A stretch of DNA of 64,000 nt from Bog-473 sp963834405 (GCA_963834405.1 CAWIBX010000005.1:992001-1056000); one strand, 5' to 3'; numbered from the stretch's first letter, positions 17,527 through 26,796 are shown. The notes: generated by a model from the sequence alone, not told the origin. Program-made: numbers and translations.

Positions 17527-18432
17527 GTGGACGACCGCCCGCTGGCCCACTACGTCTCGCCCGACGAGGACAGCGCCCGCTGGTGGGACTTCGCGCTCCG
17601 ACCGGGCGACATCGTCATCAGCACGCGGTCCCGCTCGGGCACGACCTGGACCCAGATGATCTGCCTCCTGCTCGTGTATCAGGCGCGCGAGTTCCCGGAG
17701 TCCCCGGGTGTGCTGTCGCCCTGGCTGGACCATCTGATCCGTCCGGTCGAAGACGTCCACACCGGACTGGCGGCGCAGACCCACCGGCGGATCATCAAGA
17801 CGCACACCCCGCTCGACGGCGTTCCCTCCGACGCGCGGGTCAACTACATCGTCGTGGCCCGACATCCCCTCGATGCCGCCGTCTCCCTCTACTTCCACAG
17901 CGCCAACATCGACCGGGTGCGTCTGGCGGAGCTCACGGGCGCACCGCCTCCCCCCGCTCCGACGGCGACGCGGCCCCCGCTGCACGACTGGCTCGTCGGC
18001 TGGGTCGACTGGGACCCCGATCCGAGGGAATATCTCGACTCGCTGCCGGGCACCTTGCACCACCTGGCCGACGCCTGGACCCGGCGCGACGAGCCGAACG
18101 TGGTGCTCGTGCACTACGACGACCTCATCGGCGACCTCGACGGCACCATGCGGCGCCTCTCCCGCGCCCTCGGCATCGCGGTGGACGAGGAGTGCTGGCC
18201 CGGCCTGGTCCACGCCGCCACCTTCGACGAGATGCGACGCGGCGCCGATGCCATCTTCCCTCCGGAGACCGAGGGGCTGCTGAAGGACCCGGACGCCTTC
18301 TTCCGCCACGGCGTCTCGGGCGACGGCCGCTCGCTCCTGTCAGAGGAGGAGTTGGCCCGCTACCGTGCCCGCGCCGCCGCCCTGGCGCCGGCGGGCCTGT
18401 TGGCCTGGCTGCACCGTGACCAAGAAGGCTGA
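17527..18432 (+). CDS. PAPS-dependent sulfotransferase family protein
   Basis: 301 aa from GTG 17527; an in-frame extension to 17443 is possible but not homologue-like. The 5'-phosphosulfate loop RSRSGTTWTQMI is near the N-terminus, the 3'-phosphate motif is RHPLDAAVSLYFH in the middle, and a C-terminal FFRHGVSGDGRSLL resembles the RKGxxGDWK-like loop. These cytosolic-type enzymes transfer sulfate from PAPS to hydroxyl or amino groups. The gene converges with the NagB-like gene; acceptor unknown. Confidence 0.88.
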   Translation: MDDRPLAHYVSPDEDSARWWDFALRPGDIVISTRSRSGTTWTQMICLLLVYQAREFPESPGVLSPWLDHLIRPVEDVHTGLAAQTHRRIIKTHTPLDGVPSDARVNYIVVARHPLDAAVSLYFHSANIDRVRLAELTGAPPPPAPTATRPPLHDWLVGWVDWDPDPREYLDSLPGTLHHLADAWTRRDEPNVVLVHYDDLIGDLDGTMRRLSRALGIAVDEECWPGLVHAATFDEMRRGADAIFPPETEGLLKDPDAFFRHGVSGDGRSLLSEEELARYRARAAALAPAGLLAWLHRDQEG

Positions 18433-18439
18433 GGGCGCG

Positions 18440-19225
18440 TCAGACCTCCAGCAGGCTGGCCGACTCCGGCTCCAGGTGGATGCTGGCGTGCGCAACGGTG
18501 CGGAGCGCCGACGCCGGACAGCGCGTGCTGACGGGGCCCATCAGCGCGTCCCGCACGGACTGTGCCTTGCGTGCCTCGGGGACGACGGCCAGGACCCGGC
18601 CGGCGCGGAGCAGCGCCGGGATGGTCACGGTGATCGCCCGCGCCGGCACGGCGTCGAGGTCCGGGAAGTGTCCCTCGTTGACCTGTTGGCGCCGGCACGC
18701 CGGATCGAGCTTGACCACCTTCACGTCGAGCGGGTCGTCGAAGTCGGCCACCGGCGGATCGTTGAACGCCAGGTGGCCGTTCTCGCCGATGCCCAGGCAG
18801 CACAGGTCGAGGGGATGTCGTCGGATCAGGTCGGCGTACCGGGTGCACTCTTCCTGCGCGTCGCCCAGTCCCTCGACGTAGTACGCGGCCTTGGGTCGGG
18901 CCGGTTCGACAATGCGCTCTCGGATCCAGCGCTGGAAGCCCGCCGGATGTTCGGGACCCACGCCGACGTACTCGTCCATGTGGAAGACGACCGTGTCCGA
19001 CCACGGGACGCTCTCCGTCTCCTCCACGAGCGCGCGGACGAAAGCCAGCTGCGAGTTCCCCGTCGCGAACATGGCGTGGACAACCCCCCGTGCCTCGGAC
19101 GCCGCACGCATGACGTCACGGGCTTCGTCGGCCGCAGCAAGGGCCAGCGCGTCGAGGTCGGGATGCACGTTGACGGAGGCGCGGTCGACGGTCCATGTCC
19201 GAGAAGGTTCCACGTCGATCAGCAT
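18440..19225 (-). CDS. Glucosamine-6-phosphate deaminase / 6-phosphogluconolactonase family
   Basis: 261 aa, ATG 19225. The NagB hallmarks are visible: ATGNSQLAF (phosphate loop), FHMDEYVGV with the conserved Asp-Glu, and GIGENGHLAFNDPP. These fit NagB better than the lactonase Pgl. Members convert glucosamine-6-phosphate to fructose-6-phosphate plus ammonia. The gene is divergent from the threonine dehydratase with only 29 nt between starts, so their promoters must overlap. Confidence 0.87.
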   Translation of the reverse strand: MLIDVEPSRTWTVDRASVNVHPDLDALALAAADEARDVMRAASEARGVVHAMFATGNSQLAFVRALVEETESVPWSDTVVFHMDEYVGVGPEHPAGFQRWIRERIVEPARPKAAYYVEGLGDAQEECTRYADLIRRHPLDLCCLGIGENGHLAFNDPPVADFDDPLDVKVVKLDPACRRQQVNEGHFPDLDAVPARAITVTIPALLRAGRVLAVVPEARKAQSVRDALMGPVSTRCPASALRTVAHASIHLEPESASLLEV

Positions 19226-19254
19226 GGCAGGTGGACCTCGGACAGACTGGGTCC

Positions 19255-20214
19255 ATGCGCGCAGTGGAGGTACCCGGCCCAGCTCACCTCGAGGCGGCCT
19301 GGAAGGCGGTGCGCACCCACCTGCCCGTGACGCCGGTCGTGGATGCGCCGCAGCTCGGCGAGAGCGTGCTCTCGAAGGTCGAGACCGTCCAGCCCACCGG
19401 CTCCTTCAAGGTACGAGGCGGGCTGGCCGCCGTGTCGGCGACCCTGGAGCGGGATCCGGGGCGCGCCGTGGTGGCCGCCTCGGCCGGAAACCACGGCCTC
19501 GGTGTCGCATTCGCTGCGTCGAAGCTGGGCGTTGAGGTGACGGTCGTGGTCCCCACCGGGGCCTCGGCGGCCAAGGTGTCTGCCCTCCGGCAGTTCGACG
19601 TGCGTCTGGTGCTGCACGGGGAGGGCTACCGGGAGGCGGAGACCCACGCGCTCGACCTGGCGGCGCGGGAGGGGAGCCGGTACGTGTCCCCCTACAACGA
19701 CCCCGACGTCATTGCCGGGCAGTCCACGATCGCCCGCGAGCTCGCCGACCAGGTGCCGGACCTGGGCACCGTGGTGGTGCCGTGCGGTGGCGGAGGCCTC
19801 CTGGCGGGGGTGATCCTGGGCCTGGAAGGGACGGGTGTCCGCATCGTCGGCGTCGAGTCCGAGGCGTCACCCTCCATGAGCGCCGCCGTCGCCGCCGGCG
19901 GGATCGTGCCCATCAACGTGGAGCCGACGGTGGCGGACGGCCTGGCCGGGAACCTCGAGCCCGGAGCGGTCACCGTCGACATCGCGCTCGAGCACCACGT
20001 CGAGATCCTCACGGTCAGCGAGTCGGACATCCGCTCCGCCATGGCATTCTCGGCGCACAAGATGGGGCTCGTGCTCGAGGGCGCCGGCGCGGTCGGCGTC
20101 GCGGCGCTGCGGGCGGGCGTGGTCGCGCCGGACGAAGACGGACGCGCCACGGTGGTCATCCTCACCGGGCGCAACGTCGCGCCGAAGCTGCTGTCCGAGA
20201 TCCTGCACTCCTGA
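19255..20214 (+). CDS. PLP-dependent threonine/serine dehydratase
   Basis: 319 aa from ATG 19255. The PLP lysine is K52 in GSFKVRG, followed by SAGNHGLGVAFAA and the glycine-rich phosphate loop PCGGGGLLAG. No ACT regulatory domain is present, so this is the short catabolic or biodegradative form (compare TdcB, serine racemase). It would deaminate L-threonine or L-serine to the 2-oxoacid. The 3' end is an 11-nt tandem repeat (CTGACGCACTC) covering the stop codon. Confidence 0.9.
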   Translation: MRAVEVPGPAHLEAAWKAVRTHLPVTPVVDAPQLGESVLSKVETVQPTGSFKVRGGLAAVSATLERDPGRAVVAASAGNHGLGVAFAASKLGVEVTVVVPTGASAAKVSALRQFDVRLVLHGEGYREAETHALDLAAREGSRYVSPYNDPDVIAGQSTIARELADQVPDLGTVVVPCGGGGLLAGVILGLEGTGVRIVGVESEASPSMSAAVAAGGIVPINVEPTVADGLAGNLEPGAVTVDIALEHHVEILTVSESDIRSAMAFSAHKMGLVLEGAGAVGVAALRAGVVAPDEDGRATVVILTGRNVAPKLLSEILHS

Positions 20215-20265
20215 CGCACTCCTGACGCCTCTGCCGGGGGCAGCGCCACGTAGGGCGGACCGCTC

Positions 20266-20271
20266 TAGGCT
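20266..20271 (+). promoter_or_regulatory. Putative -10 box (TAGGCT) for a leaderless transcript
   Basis: TAGGCT ends 7 nt before the GTG start of the hydrolase at 20279. There is no ribosome-binding site, which fits transcription starting at the start codon. Confidence 0.45.
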
Positions 20272-20278
20272 CGGACGG

Positions 20279-21097
20279 GTGGCCGAGCTCTCTGCCAACG
20301 GAGTGACGCTGAGCTACGACGTGTCGGGGGAAGGACGCCCGCTCGTCCTCGTCGCCGGGTGCGGCCAGCCGGCTGTCGCGTGGCACCTGTCGATGGTGCC
20401 TGCACTCACGAAGGCCGGCTACTGCGTGGCCACGTTCGACAACCGGGGCGTCGCGCCGTCGTCCTCGCCGCCCGCGCCCTACCGCGTGGACGACATGGTG
20501 ACGGACACGCTGTCGCTCCTCGACGACCTGGGCTGGGACGACCCGGTGCTCGTCGCCGGGCACTCCATGGGGGGATGGATCGCCGAGACTTTGGTCCTCG
20601 ACCATCCCGAGCGCGTCCGCGCCGCCGCGTTCATGGGGAGCGCGAACAAGCCGACCGCCTGGGAGGTGGCGATCACGACCGTCGAGCGCGACCTGGCCCG
20701 GCTCGACTACGACCTGCCACCGCTCTTCTACGCCACCGAGACCATGCGGTACCTCCCCACGGCGGACCTCCAGGACTCGGAGGTCGTGAGCACGTGGCTG
20801 TCCTTCACGGCGGACCTGCCGGTCTGGCCCAACCCGGGTCGGCTGGGTCAGTACGAAGCGGCCCTCGCCTGGTCGACCGACCCCGCGCGCACCACCCGCT
20901 GGCCCGACATCTCCGTGCCCTGCCTCGTCCTCGCCTTCGAGCACGACATCGACTCACCGCCGCGGTACGCCCGCGAGGCCGCGGCCGCCATCCCCGGCTG
21001 TGAGTACCGCGAGGTGGCCGGCTCCGGGCACATCGGCATCGTGACGCACGCGGAGGAAACGGCGGGGCATCTCGTCGAGTTCTTCGGCCGCCACTAG
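20279..21097 (+). CDS. Alpha/beta hydrolase
   Basis: 272 aa, GTG start. The N-terminal VLVAGCGQPAVAW region supplies the oxyanion hole, the nucleophile is S96 in AGHSMGGW, the acid lies near EHDID and the histidine in GSGHIGI close to the C-terminus. The layout is the single-domain epoxide-hydrolase/esterase type with a cap. The substrate is not predictable. The next gene starts 26 nt downstream on the same strand. Confidence 0.87.
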   Translation: MAELSANGVTLSYDVSGEGRPLVLVAGCGQPAVAWHLSMVPALTKAGYCVATFDNRGVAPSSSPPAPYRVDDMVTDTLSLLDDLGWDDPVLVAGHSMGGWIAETLVLDHPERVRAAAFMGSANKPTAWEVAITTVERDLARLDYDLPPLFYATETMRYLPTADLQDSEVVSTWLSFTADLPVWPNPGRLGQYEAALAWSTDPARTTRWPDISVPCLVLAFEHDIDSPPRYAREAAAAIPGCEYREVAGSGHIGIVTHAEETAGHLVEFFGRH

Positions 21098-21123
21098 GCC
21101 GCCGCCCTGCCGGCCTACGACGC

Positions 21124-22185
21124 ATGGGGAGCCCCACAGCCGACCGCGCGGTTCCCCGGTTCGTCGTTCGGGCGACCGCGCCCATGCGCATCTGCGATCT
21201 CGGTGGGTGGACCGACACCTGGTTCGCCGGCCACGGGGCCGTCCTCAACATGGCCGTGTCGCCGCTCGTCGAGGCGGGCATGGAGGTCTACGCCGCCGCA
21301 GAGGTGCCGGAAAGGGTCACGCTCCATATTGCGAACTTCGGCGAGCGCTACGCGTTCGAACCCGGTCGCGGACCTGGCCGCCATCCTCTCCTGGAGGCCG
21401 TCGTGGAGGAGATCGGACTTCCAGACGACGTCTCGGTGATCGTTCGCATCGTGTCGCAGGTGCCGCCCGGTTCTTCCACCGGGACGTCGGCGGCGACGGC
21501 AGTGGCGCTCATCGGTGCCCTCGACGCGCTCACCCCTGGTGGCCTGACCCCGGGCCAGATCGCAGACGCGGCGCACCGGATCGAGGTCGACCGGCTCGGG
21601 CTGCAGTCGGGTGTGCAGGACCAGGTCTGCGCCGCCTTCGGGGCCGTCAACTTCATGGAGATCGACCCGTACCCGGCGGTGTCGCGGGCACCGCTCACGC
21701 TGCGCGAATCCGTCTGGGCCGAGCTCGAGCGTCGCCTCCTCCTCCTGTACCTCGGAAGTGCCCACTCCTCTTCCGACACGCACGACAAGGTCATCGCGCG
21801 TCTGGTGGAGGAGGGCCAGGACTCGACGAGCCTGGAGCACCTGCGGCGGTGCGCGCAAGGGGCGAGGGACGCGGTACTCGAAGGAGACCTCGAGCAGCTG
21901 GGTCGCCTTATGACGGAGAACACCGAAGCGCAGAGCCTTCTTCACGAGGACATCGTCAACGCCGAAGCCCGCGCGGCAATGGAGGTCGCGGCGGCATGGG
22001 GAGCTGCGGGCTGGAAGCTGAACGGCGCAGGGGGCGAGGGGGGCAGCCTCACCATCCTCTGTGGCCGAGACGAACAGCTTCGGCGAGGGCTGGAAGACGC
22101 ACTCCTTCAGGCGGACCCGCGGTTCCGAGTCATTCCGATCCGTCTGAGCCGCCCTGGCCTGACGGTGCGCGTCGGCCGTTACTGA
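21124..22185 (+). CDS. GHMP-family sugar kinase (HddA / heptose or fucose kinase-like)
   Basis: 353 aa. The N-terminal RATAPMRICDLGGWTD matches the sugar-binding start of D-glycero-D-manno-heptose-7-phosphate and L-fucose kinases. The ATP-binding GHMP motif is VPPGSSTGTSAA, and the C-terminal GAGGEGGSLTI corresponds to motif 3. It probably phosphorylates the anomeric hydroxyl of a sugar phosphate for nucleotide-sugar synthesis, although no GmhB or HddC partner is nearby. The stop overlaps the convergent DUF1059 gene by 7 nt. Confidence 0.85.
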   Translation: MGSPTADRAVPRFVVRATAPMRICDLGGWTDTWFAGHGAVLNMAVSPLVEAGMEVYAAAEVPERVTLHIANFGERYAFEPGRGPGRHPLLEAVVEEIGLPDDVSVIVRIVSQVPPGSSTGTSAATAVALIGALDALTPGGLTPGQIADAAHRIEVDRLGLQSGVQDQVCAAFGAVNFMEIDPYPAVSRAPLTLRESVWAELERRLLLLYLGSAHSSSDTHDKVIARLVEEGQDSTSLEHLRRCAQGARDAVLEGDLEQLGRLMTENTEAQSLLHEDIVNAEARAAMEVAAAWGAAGWKLNGAGGEGGSLTILCGRDEQLRRGLEDALLQADPRFRVIPIRLSRPGLTVRVGRY

Positions 22186-22424
22186 CCCACGTCCTCGGGG
22201 AGAGCGGCAAAGTCTCGCTTGGTCTGCCGGTACCAGCCCATTCCCGAGATCGGGTGCCTCCAGCGGCCTTTCATCTCCTTGAGGGCCGGCTGGTGGAGAT
22301 GGTCGCCACCCTCGACCATCTCGCGCAGGTGCTTGTCCTGCGCCTTGATGACGTCGTCGGCCGTCGCTCCGTGGTGCGGGTAGGCACACGGTCCACCCAT
22401 CTGCTTGCAGGTCATCGTCTTCAT
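22179..22424 (-). CDS. DUF1059 small protein
   Basis: 81 aa. It opens with MKTMTCKQMGGPC and continues HHGATADDV, the typical start of DUF1059 proteins, with conserved cysteines. The C-terminal third (MKGRWRHPISGMGW) is more basic. Function is unknown for the family. The ATG has GAAAGGAA about 10 nt upstream. The gene converges and slightly overlaps with the GHMP kinase. A hairpin lies 60-100 nt upstream. Confidence 0.8.
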   Translation of the reverse strand: MKTMTCKQMGGPCAYPHHGATADDVIKAQDKHLREMVEGGDHLHQPALKEMKGRWRHPISGMGWYRQTKRDFAALPEDVGQ

Positions 22425-22483
22425 GATCGCCGTTCCTTTCCCAGACGTCGCGTGAGGACGAGTTTCACCTCATGGCTCTGCGA

Positions 22484-22526
22484 ACGATTGTAAGAAGCGC
22501 AGGCCGGAGCAGGCTTCTTCGATCGT
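22484..22526. other. Inverted repeat upstream of the DUF1059 gene
   Basis: AAGAAGC pairs with GCTTCTT across a 14-nt loop, and the outer ACGAT pairs with ATCGT after a small internal loop. It sits between the start of the DUF1059 gene and the stop of the next minus-strand gene. It could be a terminator without a T-run for the upstream gene or an operator. Confidence 0.5.
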
Positions 22527-22550
22527 GCTCGATTTGCCGGGTGACGCCGC

Positions 22551-23003
22551 CTACCGGCGTGAGTAGGCGATGTCGAAGTCGTGCTCCCACGATCCGCCGC
22601 CGATCCGCTTCTGCCAACTCCCGTCGAGGGAACGACGGTCGGCACTGATCGTGGCCTCGAAGCGCTGAGCGAACTCCGGGTCGTCCCGCCAGATGATCCA
22701 GGCGTCACCCAACAGGCTCATGAGATACACGCGTGAGACACCGCGCCTGTCCGTGTAGACCACCGTGTAGTCACGCTCGGGACCATCCCGCCCGATCACC
22801 CAGGAGGCCAGCGGCGGACCGGCGGCGTCGCCCGCCTGTCGCAGTGCGAGCAGCATCCCGGCCTCAATGGGCGTGGCCTCCAGCGTCCCGGTCACGACCT
22901 GATCCGGCTCCTCGAGGAAGGAGGCATTCGAGATCGTCATGTTCCACTCGCCCACGAAGAATCCGAGGTCTTCGAGAGCCGGGTTGGTCAACGCAACTTC
23001 CAC
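22551..23003 (-). CDS. Hypothetical protein, DUF1579-like lipocalin-type fold
   Basis: 150 aa from GTG 23003 with a strong GAGGAGG site. The sequence FFVGEWNMTISNASF followed by beta-rich segments (YTVVYTDRRGVSRVY, WIIWRDDPEFAQRF) resembles small calycin-like proteins annotated DUF1579 or similar. No catalytic motif is evident. It lies just downstream of the GNAT gene on the same strand and may be cotranscribed with it. Confidence 0.65.
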   Translation of the reverse strand: MEVALTNPALEDLGFFVGEWNMTISNASFLEEPDQVVTGTLEATPIEAGMLLALRQAGDAAGPPLASWVIGRDGPERDYTVVYTDRRGVSRVYLMSLLGDAWIIWRDDPEFAQRFEATISADRRSLDGSWQKRIGGGSWEHDFDIAYSRR

Positions 23004-23041
23004 GCGCCTCCTCGGTGAACGCCGGGCCGGCCCGTCCGCGC

Positions 23042-23359
23042 TCAGGCGACAGGTCGGGGAATCTTGTAGTCGATGCTGACGTCACCGGCCGCGTCCGCGT
23101 GCTCCTTGAGCCAGCGCTGGGCGAACGGGCACCAGGGGACGATGGTCAGGTGCTCACGCGCCGCCAGGTCGACGGCGGACCGGACGAGCCGTCCCCCCAG
23201 GCCGCGTCCGCCCAGCCGGTCCGGGACTTCGGTGTGGAGAAGGAACAGGCGGTCGCCGCGGCGCTCGTACTGCAGCTCGGCCAACGCGTCACCGTCGCGG
23301 TAGACGAACCGGCGCTCGGACGGGACGTCGACGATCTCGGGTTCGTGGGCAGCGGTCAC
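23042..23359 (-). CDS. Small GNAT-family N-acetyltransferase (Acetyltransf_CG type)
   Basis: 105 aa from GTG 23359. The sequence RFVYRDGDALAELQYER, then HTEVPDRLGGRGLGGRLV, which contains the acetyl-CoA loop RGLGGR, and finally VPWCPFAQRWLKEH is the classic layout of the short PF14542 group. Targets of this group are mostly unknown. It is divergent from the pirin gene with a 61-nt gap. Confidence 0.82.
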   Translation of the reverse strand: MTAAHEPEIVDVPSERRFVYRDGDALAELQYERRGDRLFLLHTEVPDRLGGRGLGGRLVRSAVDLAAREHLTIVPWCPFAQRWLKEHADAAGDVSIDYKIPRPVA

Positions 23360-23420
23360 GGGTGAGGGCCCGCCGGGACGACTCGTCTCAGGGGTAACCG
23401 CAGGGTATAGGAAGGAGGGC

Positions 23421-24353
23421 GTGAGCGGACCGGTCTCCACTGAAGACGTCCCCGCGACACCCGACGTCACGCCGGGGGTGGTCAAAAAGGAGGTGGAACT
23501 CGAGCCCGGCCGGGTCACCGCTGTGGGCTCGATCCCCGTGCGGCGGGTGCTGCCGCGCCGACCGCGGCGCACCGTGGGTTCGTGGTGCTTCGCCGACCAC
23601 GCCGGGCCGGTCCAGGTGCGCGACGACCAGCCGGTCGACATCGGCCCGCACCCGCACATGGGGCTGCAGACCGTGACCTGGCTGGTGGCGGGCGATGTCG
23701 TGCACCGGGACAGCCTCGGATCCGAGCAGCCGATCAGGCCCGGCCAGCTCAACCTCATGACGGCCGGCCGAGGCGTGGCCCACTCCGAAGAGAACCCGGG
23801 GAGCTACCGGGGCGAGTTCCATGCTGTCCAGCTCTGGGTGGCTCAGCCGGAGTCGACCCGGCACGGAGAAGCCGCCTTCGAGCACCACGCCGAGCTGCCG
23901 TGCCTGGAGCTGCCGGGCGCCCGCGCCACGGTCTTCGTCGGTGACTTCGGGGGAGAGACGTCACCCGCACGCCGCGACACCGAGCACGCGGGCGTCGAGC
24001 TCGTCCTGGATGCGCCGGGCGCCGTCCTCCCGTTGCGGCGCGACTACGAGTACGCGCTCGTGGTACTGGAGGGCGCGGCGACGATCGGCGCACGGGTGGC
24101 CGAGCCCGGGCTGCTGGCGTACCTGGGGGAGGGGCGCGACGAGGTCCGGCTCGAAGTGGCGGCTCCGGCACGCGCGCTGCTCCTCGGTGGCGTGCCGTTC
24201 CCGGAGCCGGTGCTCATGTGGTGGAACTTCGTCGCCCGCACCCGCGAGGAGGTGTCGGAGGCGCGCCGGCAGTGGGCGGAAGACGACGGCCGCTTCGGCA
24301 CGGTGCGCAGTTCGCTGGCGCGCATCGAGGTGGGCCCGCCGCCGTGGGAGTGA
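23421..24353 (+). CDS. Pirin family bicupin protein
   Basis: 310 aa, GTG start after AGGAAGGAGGG. The N-terminal cupin holds the metal-binding HPHMGLQT (H77, H79) and later AGRGVAHSEEN, giving the expected His/His/His/Glu iron site. The C-terminal cupin contains FPEPVLMWWNFVART, a pirin signature. Pirins act as redox-sensing cofactors or quercetinases; the role here is unknown. Confidence 0.92.
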   Translation: MSGPVSTEDVPATPDVTPGVVKKEVELEPGRVTAVGSIPVRRVLPRRPRRTVGSWCFADHAGPVQVRDDQPVDIGPHPHMGLQTVTWLVAGDVVHRDSLGSEQPIRPGQLNLMTAGRGVAHSEENPGSYRGEFHAVQLWVAQPESTRHGEAAFEHHAELPCLELPGARATVFVGDFGGETSPARRDTEHAGVELVLDAPGAVLPLRRDYEYALVVLEGAATIGARVAEPGLLAYLGEGRDEVRLEVAAPARALLLGGVPFPEPVLMWWNFVARTREEVSEARRQWAEDDGRFGTVRSSLARIEVGPPPWE

Positions 24354-24377
24354 GGCAGAAGCGGGCGGCGACCTGAC

Positions 24378-25481
24378 CTACCACTCACCCCAGCCGGGCG
24401 GGGTGACGGACCCCGTGATGGTGCGCGGGTCGACCGGCGCCTGCAGCTGCGCCGCCCGGTAGACCCCGAAACAAAGCTGGAGGACCCTGGTCGCATCCTC
24501 GACGGTCATGGCTGCGGGCGTCCCGTGCACCAGCGAGTCCACGAAGTGTTGCGACGAGCGCACGAAGCCCGCTCCCCAGTCCGCGTCGACCTCGGTGAAC
24601 TCCGTGGTCTTGCAGCCGTCCTTGGTGCCGGTGAAGAGCATGACGGGGGCGAGGTCGAGCATCTCGCCGGTGGCCCGGGTCACCCAGATCTGTCCCTCGT
24701 CGCCGGTGATCTCGAAGAACTCGTCGGCGCCGTAGTAGCTCGAACGCATGTAGAAGTTCGGTGCGTACTGCACCTCCATCATGCCGAGCACGTCGGGGTT
24801 CTCGTATTCGAAGATGACGGCGCAGGGCTCGAAGAAGAAGTCGCGCCGCCGCACGACGGCCTGCACCGACGTGATGTCGAGGTCGAGCAGCCAGAGCGCC
24901 ATGGCGTACTTGTGCACCATGTCGTCAAAGAGGTGTCCGCCCGGGCTCCGCTTGTCCAGGCGCCACCGGTAGCCCTCCATGCGCAGATTGGCCTGGAAGT
25001 GCGAGTCGGTCTGCCCGACCAGGGTGCGGATCCGCAAGGACGTCGGCTTGCCGATGGCGCCGTCGGCCACCAGCTTCTTGGCCAGCTCGAGGGGCGGGTA
25101 GTGGACGAAGCACTCGCTGATACGCAGCGTGCGACCGGCGGCCTCCGCCGCCGCCTGCATGGCGCGCGCGTCGTCCACCGAGTTGGCGACGGGCTTCTGC
25201 ACAGACACGTGCTTGCCCGCCTCGAGCGCGGCGATCACATGGTCGTGGTGCATGTGCGTCGGGGTGAGGATCTCGACGGCGTCAATGGAGTCATCGGCCA
25301 GCATGTCGGCGAGGTCGGCGTAGAACGCCGGCCCGCCCCACTCGGCCGCGGCTTGCCGCCCGACCACCTCGTCCGTATCGCACACGGCGACCACGTCGCA
25401 GCGGGGGTCCTCCAGATAGCCCCGTACGTTCATAGCCGCGATGTTCCCCGCGCCCAGCACCGCCAGCCGGACTCTCTCCAT
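24378..25481 (-). CDS. Gfo/Idh/MocA family oxidoreductase
   Basis: 367 aa from ATG 25481 with GGGAGGAG upstream. The Rossmann N-terminus has VLGAGNIA (7-14), followed by EILTPTHMHH and the conserved QKPVANS (the EKP-type motif with Gln for Glu). A large alpha/beta C-terminal domain follows, with SPGGHLFDDMVHKY giving the usual catalytic His. These enzymes oxidise or reduce sugars, inositols or related compounds with NAD(P). It follows the CoA-transferase gene by 59 nt on the same strand. Confidence 0.9.
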   Translation of the reverse strand: MERVRLAVLGAGNIAAMNVRGYLEDPRCDVVAVCDTDEVVGRQAAAEWGGPAFYADLADMLADDSIDAVEILTPTHMHHDHVIAALEAGKHVSVQKPVANSVDDARAMQAAAEAAGRTLRISECFVHYPPLELAKKLVADGAIGKPTSLRIRTLVGQTDSHFQANLRMEGYRWRLDKRSPGGHLFDDMVHKYAMALWLLDLDITSVQAVVRRRDFFFEPCAVIFEYENPDVLGMMEVQYAPNFYMRSSYYGADEFFEITGDEGQIWVTRATGEMLDLAPVMLFTGTKDGCKTTEFTEVDADWGAGFVRSSQHFVDSLVHGTPAAMTVEDATRVLQLCFGVYRAAQLQAPVDPRTITGSVTPPGWGEW

Positions 25482-25540
25482 GGTGTGCCTCTCCTCCCGG
25501 TCGTGCTCGTCCCCGTCGTGCCAGTCGTCGCCCGCGCTGT

Positions 25541-26782
25541 CTACCCGTCGGTGCCGAACGCCCCTTCGGCCCGAGCCGCCGCGATCCGATTGTCGTCGTA
25601 CCCGAGCACCTCGCGCAAAACCTCCTCCGAGTGCTGTCCGACCGTCGGGGCCTTGGCCGGCCGTGGCAGCTCTTCGCCGACGAAGTGCAGCGGCGTGAAC
25701 AGTTGGTCGGCACCCATGTCGGATGCGGGCAGCAGCGAGAAGCGATCGGCGAACTGGGGGTCGTCGAGCAGCGTCTTCGGCGTGTTGACCGGTGCGAGAG
25801 GCGTGTTCACCCGCCCTCCGAAATCGAGCCACTCCTCGGCCGTCTTGGTCTTGAAGATGTCGCGGAGCTCGCCCTGGAGCTCGCGGTTGCCACGGGCGTG
25901 GTCGGCGTACTTCGAACCGGGCCAGCGCTCGAAGAGGTCCATCCGCCCCACCGCCTCGCAGAAATTCTTCCAGAAGGCCTGCTCCGACGCCATGAACAGC
26001 ACGTGCTTGTGGTCGGCCGTCTCGTAGACCTGGTAGCGGACGCCCTCGACCATGCCGGCGGTCCCGGGTGCGCGCCGCTCGTAGTCGTCCGACTTGTTCC
26101 CGGTGACCTCCGACTCGGGGCGTTCGTAGGCCCGCCAGGTCTCCGAGCGGTACCAGTCCATGGCGGCTGCTGCGTCGGACTGCGCGAGATCGATGAAGGC
26201 GCTCTGGCCGGTCTCCCGGGCCCGGAGGACGGCGGCCAGGATGCCGAGCGCACCGTAGAGCGGTGCGGCGTTGATGCCGATGGAGACGTGCTCGGGGATG
26301 TACGTGAACCCCTCGTCGTCGGTCGCCACTTTCACGATGCCGGCCCAGGTGTCGTAGGCGATGCCGTGACTCGGGTAGTCGCGGTACGGACCGGTCATGC
26401 CGTATCCGGAGATGGTGCAGAAGACGATCTTCGGGTTGATCAGGCGCAGGTCCTCGTAACCCACGCCCCGGCGGGCCAGAGCACCCGGCCGCATGGCCTC
26501 CACGACAACGTCCGAACCGGCGGCCAGCTCCTTCATGATCGCCACGCCGGCCTCGGTGCGCAGGTCGAGGACGAGGGAACGCTTGCCCCGGTTGAGGTGG
26601 AGGTGCATCAGCGAGACGCCCTCGACGATCGGCCACGTCATCTCGCGGATGTAGTCCCCGGCCGGAGGCTCGACTTTGATCACCTCCGCGCCCAGGTCCA
26701 CCAACGCGGTGGTGATGGCCGCCGGCCCGAGCGCCGAGCACTCGATGATGCGCATGCCCTGCAGCGGTGGCGTCGACGCCAT
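25541..26782 (-). CDS. Family III CoA-transferase (CaiB/BaiF)
   Basis: 413 aa, ATG behind CAGGAGGTCAG. The N-terminal GMRIIECSALGPAAITTALV and LGAEVIKVEPPAGD, LNRGKRSLVLDL and the NPKIVFCTISGYG block are all typical. The candidate catalytic aspartate is in IDLAQSDAAAAM. Family III enzymes move CoA between carboxylic acids with retention of a mixed anhydride. Expected substrates are carnitine-, oxalate-, succinyl- or steroid-type acids; which one is unknown. A GGCCTGTGT repeat lies just upstream of its start. Confidence 0.92.
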   Translation of the reverse strand: MASTPPLQGMRIIECSALGPAAITTALVDLGAEVIKVEPPAGDYIREMTWPIVEGVSLMHLHLNRGKRSLVLDLRTEAGVAIMKELAAGSDVVVEAMRPGALARRGVGYEDLRLINPKIVFCTISGYGMTGPYRDYPSHGIAYDTWAGIVKVATDDEGFTYIPEHVSIGINAAPLYGALGILAAVLRARETGQSAFIDLAQSDAAAAMDWYRSETWRAYERPESEVTGNKSDDYERRAPGTAGMVEGVRYQVYETADHKHVLFMASEQAFWKNFCEAVGRMDLFERWPGSKYADHARGNRELQGELRDIFKTKTAEEWLDFGGRVNTPLAPVNTPKTLLDDPQFADRFSLLPASDMGADQLFTPLHFVGEELPRPAKAPTVGQHSEEVLREVLGYDDNRIAAARAEGAFGTDG

Positions 26783-26796
26783 CTGACCTCCTGATC

